Source: Neolewinella agarilytica (GTDB lineage: Bacteria; Bacteroidota; Bacteroidia; Chitinophagales; Saprospiraceae). Taken from it: a stretch of 64,000 nt of DNA. Below the pieces are notes generated by a model, which was not told the origin of the DNA, ran no database searches, and saw only the letters and a program-made list of their open reading frames with translations. The stretch is from positions 23,890 through 87,889 of the forward strand of contig NZ_FOFB01000026.1 in NCBI RefSeq assembly GCF_900110645.1, given 5' to 3'. Positions 57,247-64,000 of the stretch are shown piece by piece; the first letter of the stretch is position 1; every line of letters starts with the position of its first letter. A program made the position numbers and the translations under genes.

Positions 57247-58498
57247 GCGAATCCTTAGCTACCTGCTGGCAGGAGCAGCGCTCCTCAGCTTTTACGGTTG
57301 CCCCACTAACTGGAGTGAGACCTATCGTTACGACGATCAGGAGCCATACGACATTTACGCTTTACATCAGCTGCTCGACGCCCGCCCCGAAGGCCTCACG
57401 ATGCTAAGTGATAGCCTGGGCACTCTCCGGGAGCATGAAGGCGATCATGCGAACTATCTCTTTGTCGGTCGTTACGCCTACTACAACGAGCGCGGAATTA
57501 CCCACCTGCTCGACTTCGTCGAGCGGGGTAATACTGCCTTCATCGCTGCCAACGACTTGCCGGAAGATCTGGCTTCTCACCTCTTCGGAGATGATTGCTA
57601 CTACGGCATCTATGATCTGGACCAAATCACGCCCTACCTTCAGACAGATACCGTTCAGCTTCAGCTTACGGACGGTGGGCAAAATTTTGAACTCGTTCAG
57701 GTCTATGATCATAAGCCTTATTTCCGGGCCACCCACTATGTCAACGAAGAACTGCTCTGTGACCCCAATATCGATAATGAAGTCATTGGCACCCTGGATA
57801 CGGTGTTCATTAATTTTGTCCGACTTAGCTGGGGGGAGGGCAATTTCTTCTTTCTGACCAATCCTATATTCCTGACAAATTACTTTGTTACGGACAGCTT
57901 GCGGCACGAGTATGCCGAAGCGAGCCTGGCGGTGTTGGGCGAAGGGCCGGTTTATTGGGACGAGTACAGCCGGGTGCCACCATCCGTGGCGAGGCAGCGG
58001 GACAATCGTCGTAACCGGGCAAACAATACGGGTTACAACGGTGGCCGGAACCTGTTAACGGGCAACGAGGCGCTGAGCTACATTCAGGAACAAGGGCCGT
58101 TGGCGCTGGCCTGGTATACGCTGATTATTGCAGCTCTGCTGTATGTCATCTTTCGCGGCAAACGCCGCCAGCGGATCATCCCTCCCATTATCCGGCGAGA
58201 GAATTCCAGTAAGCGCTTTATCGATACCATCAGCCGATTGGTGTATCAAAAAGGTAATCACGCAGCCATTGCCCGGCAGGAGTTGGGTAACCTCAGGTTT
58301 CATTTACAGGAAAAATACGGTATCCACTGGAAGGAGGGCCAGCCTCCGCCAGAGAACCTGGCGGAGCTCACGGGAATTGCTCCTGAGATAGCCGAAAAAG
58401 CCCTGATCGAAATACGGGTAGTACAGGGGAAGATCGAAATTGAAGAACTTGCTCTTATGCGTTTTTACCGGGCGATAGAACCGCTCTACAAACTTTAA
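57239..58498 (+). CDS. DUF4350-domain membrane lipoprotein
   Basis: 419 residues from the ATG at 57239 (MLKRILSYLL). Lipobox LLSFYGC. Residues ~30-270 form an extracytoplasmic domain of the DUF4350 type (DIYALHQLLDARPEG; GNTAFIAANDLP), then a membrane helix (ALAWYTLIIAALLYVIF) and a cytoplasmic helical tail (SKRFIDTISRLVYQKGNHAAIARQ). It likely works with the neighbouring MoxR ATPase; mechanism unknown. Confidence 0.75.
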   Translation: MLKRILSYLLAGAALLSFYGCPTNWSETYRYDDQEPYDIYALHQLLDARPEGLTMLSDSLGTLREHEGDHANYLFVGRYAYYNERGITHLLDFVERGNTAFIAANDLPEDLASHLFGDDCYYGIYDLDQITPYLQTDTVQLQLTDGGQNFELVQVYDHKPYFRATHYVNEELLCDPNIDNEVIGTLDTVFINFVRLSWGEGNFFFLTNPIFLTNYFVTDSLRHEYAEASLAVLGEGPVYWDEYSRVPPSVARQRDNRRNRANNTGYNGGRNLLTGNEALSYIQEQGPLALAWYTLIIAALLYVIFRGKRRQRIIPPIIRRENSSKRFIDTISRLVYQKGNHAAIARQELGNLRFHLQEKYGIHWKEGQPPPENLAELTGIAPEIAEKALIEIRVVQGKIEIEELALMRFYRAIEPLYKL

Positions 58499-58527
58499 AT
58501 TACCTTACCCTCTCAGACCATTGCTCA

Positions 58528-59637
58528 ATGATGCACGAAGACGATACCCCAGGGCCGGAAGAACAGCAGGAATTTCCTATGCCGGATGATCAGATCATTA
58601 GTTCAGAGGCAGCTGCTCCGGCGGAGGGCTTTCCTGATGTTCCTGCAGTACCCGTTTCTAATGCTAACCTCGCCCCTACTGACCGGATCGACCTGGAGGA
58701 GTTGCGGCAAGCTGCCGTTGCCGTCCGGGCAGAAATAGGCAAGCTGATTGTTGGCCAGAAAGAATTTATCGATCTGCTGATTGCTTCCCTATTGGCCGGA
58801 GGGCATGTATTGGTAGAAGGAGTACCGGGCATTGCCAAGACCCTGATCGCTAAATTACTCGCTAAGACGGTTGATGCGGATTACTCCCGGATTCAGTTCA
58901 CCCCAGACCTGATGCCCAGCGACGTTACCGGAACAACCATCTTCAACATGGCCCGCTCTGAGTTTGAATTTACCAAGGGACCCGTTTTTAGCAACCTGGT
59001 ACTCATTGACGAGATCAACCGCGCACCGGCGAAAACCCAGGCAGCCCTTTTTGAAGTCATGGCCGAACAGCAGATAACCGTTGACGGTACGACCTATAAG
59101 ATGGAATCCCCCTTCTTCGTTATTGCTACTCAGAACCCCATTGAGCAGGAAGGGACATATCGACTCCCGGAAGCCCAGCTCGACCGCTTTCTGGTTCGCG
59201 TCATCATTGACTATCCCAACCATGAAGAGGAAAAAGAAATCCTGTATCGCTTCCGTAACGACTTTAAGCAAGTCCAGCAGGAAGAGGTGAAGTCCGTTTT
59301 CACGCGCGAACTTGTTGCTAAATACAGTGCACTCGTTGAAAAAATCTACATCCGGGAAGAATTGCTGGACTACATCGCTTCTCTGGTTCATCGTACGCGA
59401 ACACACCCAGACCTTTACCTGGGGGCAAGCCCCAGAGCTTCACTGGCGCTGCTCCGTTTATCAAAAGCTGTAGCTGCTTTGGCAGGGCGCGACTTCGTCA
59501 CCCCTGACGATATCCAGCAAGTGGCCTATCCCGTGCTTAATCACCGCATCATCCTGACTCCGGAACGGGAAATGGAAGGCTTTGGCTCGCGGGACATTAT
59601 TGAGGAAATTGTAAGAAGCATTGAGATTCCTCGCTAG
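58528..59637 (+). CDS. MoxR-family AAA+ ATPase
   Basis: 369 residues. After a ~50-residue acidic, Pro-rich extension, the AAA+ core has Walker A GVPGIAKT (about 98-105), Walker B VLIDEINRAP, sensor 1 IATQNP, and the arginine-rich ASPRASLALLRL end. MoxR proteins act as chaperone-like activators for partners with von Willebrand-A domains. The usual following DUF58 gene is absent here; the next gene is RNase HII on the other strand. Confidence 0.88.
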   Translation: MMHEDDTPGPEEQQEFPMPDDQIISSEAAAPAEGFPDVPAVPVSNANLAPTDRIDLEELRQAAVAVRAEIGKLIVGQKEFIDLLIASLLAGGHVLVEGVPGIAKTLIAKLLAKTVDADYSRIQFTPDLMPSDVTGTTIFNMARSEFEFTKGPVFSNLVLIDEINRAPAKTQAALFEVMAEQQITVDGTTYKMESPFFVIATQNPIEQEGTYRLPEAQLDRFLVRVIIDYPNHEEEKEILYRFRNDFKQVQQEEVKSVFTRELVAKYSALVEKIYIREELLDYIASLVHRTRTHPDLYLGASPRASLALLRLSKAVAALAGRDFVTPDDIQQVAYPVLNHRIILTPEREMEGFGSRDIIEEIVRSIEIPR

Positions 59638-59652
59638 AGTAGCAAGGGCTTT

Positions 59653-60261
59653 TTACTCACCAAACAGAGAATACTGCTTACCATCCTTTAGCAGACGGAA
59701 GCTTTTCCGATGATGCTCCGTTGCGCCATATTCCTCGATAGCATTGCGGTGTTTCGCGGTTGGATATCCGGCGTTGGTATCCCAGCCATACTGCGGGAAC
59801 TGCTCGTGTAAGACACGCATGTGTTCGTCCCGATGTGTTTTGGCTAAAATTCCGGCGGCGGCAATGGACTGATATTTACCATCTCCTTTAATCACGCAGG
59901 CATGGGGCATTTCTCCGTAGGGGATAAAAAACTTACCGTCTATTAGCAAAAACTCCGGGCGTTCGTCCAGCCCGTCCAGGGCGCGGTGCATAGCTCGATA
60001 GCTAGACTGAAATATATTGTACTTATCAATTTCTGCCACACTAAAGTTCGCTACACACCAGGCCAGTGCCTCTTCTTCAATCATCGCACGTAGTGAATTG
60101 CGATCTGCTTCCTTTAGCTTTTTGCTGTCATTTAATTCAGGGCTACTGAAGCCCGGAGGAAGAATAACCGCAGCAGCAAACACAGGGCCAGCCAAACAGC
60201 CCCGGCCAGCCTCGTCACATCCGGCTTCTAAACGATCAGCAGCAAAATAAGGTAATAACAT
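59653..60261 (-). CDS. rnhB: ribonuclease HII
   Basis: 202 residues. Catalytic acids in GCDEAGRGCLAGPV (Asp16, Glu17), LLIDGKFF and the late SIAAAGILAKTHRDEHM region. Removes ribonucleotides from RNA-DNA hybrids during replication and repair. Normal length, single gene convergent with moxR. Confidence 0.92.
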   Translation of the reverse strand: MLLPYFAADRLEAGCDEAGRGCLAGPVFAAAVILPPGFSSPELNDSKKLKEADRNSLRAMIEEEALAWCVANFSVAEIDKYNIFQSSYRAMHRALDGLDERPEFLLIDGKFFIPYGEMPHACVIKGDGKYQSIAAAGILAKTHRDEHMRVLHEQFPQYGWDTNAGYPTAKHRNAIEEYGATEHHRKSFRLLKDGKQYSLFGE

Positions 60262-60281
60262 GCTGCGAATATAGCAGCCGA

Positions 60282-60827
60282 TTATTCTGTGGGCAATCCT
60301 GTAGGCAGGCCATCCAGGCTTTGTGCATTTTTTTTCTGATGATAGTCTTTTAACTCTTCTTCACTTTTCTTCGCCGACCATTCCCGCAACTGGTTCCTGT
60401 CCTCCTTAAAATCAAGATAAGGAACGGCCATGCCACAGCTCGTTTGCACCATATCAATTTGCAAGTCGAAGATCTGTCGGGCACCGGGGATATCAGGAAG
60501 GCGGTCAGAAAGAGCGTCCCATTCCGGGTCAGCTGGCTGAATCATTTTAGCCTTTCCATAGGCACGAAGGATCAAGGGGGGGCCGCTGAAGGCGCACCAC
60601 ATTAGCGTCATCCTGCCGTTCTCCAGCACGTGAGCGGCAGTTTCATTCCCGCTTCCAGTGACGTTCAACCATATTATCCGGTTAGGAGAAAGTACTCTTA
60701 ATGAATCCATTCCTTTAGGAGAGCAGTTGACTTTGCCTGCTCCTGGTGCCGTAGCCACGAAGAATAATGGCTGGCTGCCGATAAAGTCTGTCAACTGATC
60801 ACTGAGCTTAGAAAGTTGTTTTCCCAT
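60282..60827 (-). CDS. pyridoxamine 5'-phosphate oxidase-fold protein
   Basis: 181 residues. The flavin-binding split barrel shows as QPLFFVATAPGAGKVNCSPKG, NRIIWLNVTGSGNETAAHV and GRMTLMWCAFSGPPLILRAYGKA. It belongs to the broad PPOX class, whose members bind FMN or F420 and act on varied substrates; a true PdxH role is not supported. It lies 20 bp upstream of the rnhB start. Confidence 0.78.
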   Translation of the reverse strand: MGKQLSKLSDQLTDFIGSQPLFFVATAPGAGKVNCSPKGMDSLRVLSPNRIIWLNVTGSGNETAAHVLENGRMTLMWCAFSGPPLILRAYGKAKMIQPADPEWDALSDRLPDIPGARQIFDLQIDMVQTSCGMAVPYLDFKEDRNQLREWSAKKSEEELKDYHQKKNAQSLDGLPTGLPTE

Positions 60828-61054
60828 AACTCAAACTTACAGCCTTTTAATACGCTCGTACTCGACCAAAAGGCAAAAAAACACGAGACCAATACGTTAT
60901 CTTGAGTTTTAACATATGTTCCGGCAATCTTTTTTTCCCATCGCCCGTTCCTTTATCAGTCTCACGAAAGATATTTGGGGTTTTTCGCTCCATTACTGCC
61001 CTTGTGGCTTTTGAGAAACGCCATAAACCGATATAGAGTAGTTTGAATCTTTGC
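60828..61054. other. intergenic region upstream of DUF937 gene
   Basis: No supported gene. A minus-strand open frame here is not protein-like. The right end leads into a terminator-like hairpin at 61055. Confidence 0.45.
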
Positions 61055-61090
61055 GCGGCAAACCGAATCAATTCGGTTTGCCGCTTTTTT
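61055..61090 (+). terminator. perfect terminator hairpin in front of the DUF937 gene
   Basis: GCGGCAAACCGAA (61055-61067) pairs exactly with TTCGGTTTGCCGC (61072-61084) around TCAA, followed by TTTTTT. It points along the plus strand and ends 26 bp before the next ATG, while no plus-strand gene precedes it. It could be an attenuator or the end of a short RNA. Confidence 0.75.
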
Positions 61091-61115
61091 CTGGAATATT
61101 ACCGATATTACGGGC

Positions 61116-62123
61116 ATGGATCTTTCTCAAATACTTCAGCAGCAGCTTCAACAGCAGCTCGGTGGAGGCCTTATGGATGTGCTTACACAGCAGACCGGTG
61201 CCGACACCAAAACAACAACCAAAGCTTCTAGCGCAATTCTTAGTACTCTGATGGGTGCGCTTGCCCGCAATGCTTCCACACCCGATGGAGCAGCATCCCT
61301 TTCCAATGCGCTTGAACGCGACCATGACGGTAGCATTCTTGACATCATCGGAGGCCTCCTCAAAGGTGGTCGGGAAGCTCCTGGTAACGGAATGCCCACT
61401 GGTGGTGGTCTTCTGGATCTCATTACGGGTATGGCTCAGGGCAGTGGCCAGCAACAAAGCCAGCGAGGTGGCGGCGGGCTGCTAGGAGGCCTGCTTAGCA
61501 CCATCCTGCAACAAGGACAAAGTCCGCAGGCGCAACAACCCCGTCAGGGAGGAGGCCTCGGTGGCCTACTCGGTGGTATTCTTGGTGGCGGAGGCCAACA
61601 GACAAGACAAACTAACACCGGAGGTGGTGGCCTGGGTAGCCTTCTTGAAGGCATGATGCGCCAGACGAAAGGCAATGACGGTGGCGGTCTCGGGGATCTA
61701 CTCGGTGGCCTGCTCGGTGGAAAAGCTGTAGGCAATCAGGACCACATCCCTCCTCAGTTCCGCAAAACTTTCAACGGTGGTGGAATCCTGAAGCATGTTC
61801 TCGGCGAGCAGCAGGAACAAACCATGAAACAGGTAAGTGAAACCAGTGGCCTTAGCCTCGACAAGGTTGGCCCGCTGATGACAACGCTTGCTCCCATCCT
61901 CATGGGTATGCTGGGTAAAACCAAGCGTGAACAAGGACTGGACGCAGGGGGACTCAGCGGAGCTTTAATGGAAATGGCGATCAAAAGCCAGCAGAACCCA
62001 AGTCAATCGGCACCGGACCTTGGCCTCGCCGGAGCTATTTTTGACCGGGATGGCGACGGTAGCATCATTGATGACATTACGGGTATGGGGGCTTCTATGC
62101 TCGGACAATATCTACGGAAATAA
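61116..62123 (+). CDS. DUF937 protein (YidB-like) with Gly-rich centre
   Basis: 335 residues. N-terminal Gln/Leu-rich helices (MDLSQILQQQLQQQL) and a DUF937 repeat (about 35-85), a long Gly/Gln-rich middle made of GGGLGGLLGG-like units (about 110-210), and a second DUF937-like end (about 230-335). Two Asp-rich loops, ERDHDGSILDI and DRDGDGSIIDDI, look like calcium-binding motifs and mark an internal duplication. Function unknown; possibly an aggregating cytoplasmic or envelope protein. Confidence 0.78.
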   Translation: MDLSQILQQQLQQQLGGGLMDVLTQQTGADTKTTTKASSAILSTLMGALARNASTPDGAASLSNALERDHDGSILDIIGGLLKGGREAPGNGMPTGGGLLDLITGMAQGSGQQQSQRGGGGLLGGLLSTILQQGQSPQAQQPRQGGGLGGLLGGILGGGGQQTRQTNTGGGGLGSLLEGMMRQTKGNDGGGLGDLLGGLLGGKAVGNQDHIPPQFRKTFNGGGILKHVLGEQQEQTMKQVSETSGLSLDKVGPLMTTLAPILMGMLGKTKREQGLDAGGLSGALMEMAIKSQQNPSQSAPDLGLAGAIFDRDGDGSIIDDITGMGASMLGQYLRK

Positions 62124-62193
62124 GCCCATTTCGATGAGTCATCCCTAATTTTTGGATGAGATAACCATCGTCTCTGTCAAAGAAAAGGCTTTT

Positions 62194-62255
62194 AGCGATC
62201 AGCGGATAGCATTTAGGCAAAACGACTCTGAATGCTGTCCGCTGATCGCTTTTTT
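62194..62255 (+). terminator. intrinsic terminator of the DUF937 gene
   Basis: AGCGATCAGCGGATAGCATT pairs with AATGCTGTCCGCTGATCGCT (one mismatch) and is followed by TTTTTT; an unusually long stem. Confidence 0.85.
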
Positions 62256-62339
62256 ATACCGACCCAATAGATTCCGAACACAGAAAAGGCTGTCCGGGAA
62301 GACTCTACGTTTGTGGTATCGGGGTTGACTCTTAAGTGT

Positions 62340-62360
62340 GGCGCGGCCGCAGGTGCAAAG
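62340..62360 (-). repeat. dispersed GC-rich repeat copy
   Basis: GGCGCGGCCGCAGGTGCAAAG in the space between convergent genes. Confidence 0.7.
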
Positions 62361-62395
62361 AAGAGTTTTGAAGCAGGGAGTAAACTCAGTTGCAC

Positions 62396-62812
62396 TTACT
62401 TCCAGTAAAATTTCACCCGTAGCAAAATTGGGAGAAGGAAGAAAGATAATAATACGTAAGACAGAACAGCAACAGCATAAATTACTATTCCTACTTTATA
62501 CAGGGCAAGAGAAATAATTGCACCAATTAAACAAGAAGCAGCCAATTTCAGAAGTACTCTATTTTGGTATTCATGGGGATGTTCTCCGTCAATAAAGTTT
62601 CCTATAAACCCTGACATTGATCCATCCTGACTAAAACTAAAGGATAGTTTCCAGAATGCGAAGTACAAATATGCGATAGCTAAGCTAAGTGGCAAACACA
62701 GCAAGAGGCTGATCGTAATTGGCTGAAGTAAGTAAACTACTAAGGATAAATTCACTCCTGACCATAAAGACAGAATTGTTAAGCGTTCTTGATTAAGTTT
62801 GTGAAGCTTCAT
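62396..62812 (-). CDS. four-helix membrane protein (138 aa)
   Basis: Two pairs of hydrophobic helices (LWSGVNLSLVVYLLQPITISLLLCLPLSLAIAYLYF and ASCLIGAIISLALYKVGIVIYAVAVLSYVLL) separated by a polar loop (SFSQDGSMSGFIG). No family recognised. AT-rich relative to neighbours, like the next gene; the two may be a small transferred unit. Confidence 0.55.
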   Translation of the reverse strand: MKLHKLNQERLTILSLWSGVNLSLVVYLLQPITISLLLCLPLSLAIAYLYFAFWKLSFSFSQDGSMSGFIGNFIDGEHPHEYQNRVLLKLAASCLIGAIISLALYKVGIVIYAVAVLSYVLLSFFLLPILLRVKFYWK

Positions 62813-62843
62813 GCTTAGCTTTTTATTGAGTTACAGGGAAAAT

Positions 62844-63713
62844 TTACAATTCACATTCACTTTCACAAGAATGACATTTACCTTCATTTTGCCGTTGGCA
62901 ATCATCAATAGCCCATCCGTTGTAGATAATCCCGCCTACTACTCCTGCTGAAATTCCAATTGGATTCATTCCAATAAACCCGGCACTAATTATTGTGACT
63001 GTCCATGCATTAGCTGTATCGACGCAATTATCTAAAAACCCACATAAGCTCGTCCTAACCAGGCACCATAACATCCTTCTACACCGATGATTTCCATTGC
63101 ATAGAGCATCCGCACAATTCCCACTTTTAGTAACAAATGTATTTTCACTGTAGAAGTAGGCAAATTTTCGTTGAATATCAGCAGTAAAGGCATCCCTAAA
63201 CTTAATATCTGATTCTCTCAAGAAATTAAATTCTTTTTTAAACTTGGACTTTAATCTTGTTTGAGCACCCTCTAGTTCGAGATCAAGGTTGACTAAGTAC
63301 TCATAATCAAGTGTTTCGTAGTGTTTTGATAAGCCTTTAAAAAAGGCCTTCTTATCTCCACCAAATGATTCAGAGAAAGCAGACATATCTGATATCTGAC
63401 TATTATCAGCCATTAGAACTTGGACCTCAATTATTTTTTCGAAAATAAGTTGCAGATCGTTATCTTTTGCAAGTTCATCTGACAAAGCATTTAAATCTAA
63501 AGAAGATAACTTTACCTCCTTGCTCTCCGAATTTAAACTTACCAAACCATCCTCACATGCATAAGAGCAAACGGCAAAAACCATTAATACTGCTACCTTA
63601 AAGTAGATTGAGGTTAAAGTATTGGGTATTGGGTATTGGGTATTGGGTATTGGGTATTGGGTATTTTCATAAATCAAATATAAATCATTTTTTGCAAAAC
63701 AAAAAACATTCAA
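62844..63713 (-). CDS. exported hypothetical protein with 7-bp repeat in its 5' end
   Basis: 289 residues from the ATG at 63713. The first ~34 residues include NTQYPIPNTQYPIPNT, encoded by six 7-bp repeats. A hydrophobic stretch with a lipobox-like end (VAVLMVFAVCSYAC) follows, then a helical domain and a Cys-rich C-terminus (CADALCNGNHRCRRML; CQRQNEGKCHSCESEC). The secreted Cys-rich end resembles small bacteriocin or toxin-like modules, without firm match. The repeat is read in frame now; a change of copy number would shift it, so the true start is uncertain. Confidence 0.5.
   Translation of the reverse strand: MNVFCFAKNDLYLIYENTQYPIPNTQYPIPNTLTSIYFKVAVLMVFAVCSYACEDGLVSLNSESKEVKLSSLDLNALSDELAKDNDLQLIFEKIIEVQVLMADNSQISDMSAFSESFGGDKKAFFKGLSKHYETLDYEYLVNLDLELEGAQTRLKSKFKKEFNFLRESDIKFRDAFTADIQRKFAYFYSENTFVTKSGNCADALCNGNHRCRRMLWCLVRTSLCGFLDNCVDTANAWTVTIISAGFIGMNPIGISAGVVGGIIYNGWAIDDCQRQNEGKCHSCESECEL
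63621..63662. repeat. six tandem copies of a 7-bp unit
   Basis: ATTGGGT is repeated six times without change (63621-63662), flanked by partial copies. It lies in the 5' part of the minus-strand gene 62844-63713. Confidence 0.85.
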
Positions 63714-63783
63714 CTCTTTCAGGGGGTATTGCTCCCAACGGAGAAAGCCCCATTCTGCAGGTGCAGAACGAGGCTTTCATAAA

Positions 63784-63894
63784 TTGGCGGTGACCTACTC
63801 TCCCGGGATCGAGTCCAAGTACCATCGGCGCTGGGCAGCTTAACTTCTCTGTTCGGAATGGTAAGAGGTGATCCTGCCCGCAATAACCACCAAA
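63784..63894 (-). rRNA. rrf: 5S ribosomal RNA
   Basis: Minus strand. The core CCGAACAGAGAAGTTAAG, the GGTGGTTAT start and the closing GGGAGAGTAGGTCACCGCC are those of bacterial 5S rRNA; the ends pair (TGGTGG with CCGCCA). About 111 bases. It is the last gene of an rRNA operon whose 23S gene should lie just beyond the right edge of the window. Confidence 0.93.
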
Positions 63895-64000
63895 GTCTTT
63901 GTAACCATAACCGCACTTTCATTCAAGCAGGTCATGATTCAGTTTCTTTAGTGAAACGATCAACAAGTGGGAAAAGAGATAAACGATAACTAACTCCTCA

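Noticed and set aside
60282..60827. PdxH (pyridoxamine phosphate oxidase)
   Set aside because: Only the general split-barrel fold is supported; the PdxH-specific C-terminal region is not seen.
63621..63662. CRISPR or ribosomal spacer element
   Set aside because: A simple 7-bp tandem repeat without spacers.

Overview
The window comes from a GC-moderate Bacteroidota chromosome, most like the marine Saprospiria/Lewinellaceae. The grounds are T9SS-type C-terminal sorting domains, a DUF1501/DUF1800 pair, a TonB-dependent receptor, a DUF2723 membrane protein, and promoters of the Bacteroidota form TTTG-N~20-TAnnTTTG. No database could be searched, so family names are recognition from motifs.

Layout. 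(1) 1-1323: 5' part of a TonB-dependent receptor gene on the minus strand. (2) 1648-1722: tRNA-Val(TAC). (3) About 1707-32792: an integrated element of about 31 kb, bounded by an exact 17-bp direct repeat (attL inside the tRNA 3' end, attR at 32776-32792). Its tyrosine integrase lies next to attL. A long minus-strand block (about 25.5 kb down to 3.9 kb) holds regulators, a replication-type HTH protein, a Dam-like methylase, and then a late-type run of roughly 18 tightly spaced or overlapping genes. These include two adjacent candidate capsid-size proteins, a Lys/Arg-rich basic protein, a transglutaminase-fold protein, an exported SGNH-hydrolase spike-like protein, a GH108-type muramidase and several membrane-anchored proteins. 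No terminase, portal, tail tube, tape measure, packaging ATPase or conjugation gene is recognisable. The best reading is a tailless, possibly membrane-containing provirus of an undescribed type. The right part of the element is AT-rich cargo: an Xre repressor, small membrane genes, a HAD hydrolase with C-terminal membrane helices, a BglII-like type II restriction-modification cassette with controller, and a T9SS-exported endonuclease I.

(4) 32793-64000: chromosomal backbone. It carries DUF1501/DUF1800, a thioredoxin/MsrA-like protein, a DUF2723 membrane protein, a MatB/ACSF3-like acyl-CoA synthetase, ComEC, a flavin reductase-like protein, AroA, HisA, a DUF5682 protein, a P-loop kinase, a Cys-rich four-helix protein, a serine hydrolase, a zinc metalloprotease with an SDR, a MoxR ATPase group, RNase HII, a PPOX-fold protein and a DUF937 protein. 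It ends with the 5S rRNA of an rrn operon whose 23S gene would lie beyond the right edge.

Two small-scale patterns run across the whole window. A roughly 20-bp GC-rich repeat (core GCACCTGCG, full form near TTTGCACCTGCGkmCGCGCC) recurs about 15 times, between genes and inside coding regions in different reading frames, twice as inverted pairs. Within the element, two tRNA-like structures (acceptor stem plus T-arm, without a normal anticodon arm) stand in the control region of the minus-strand block.
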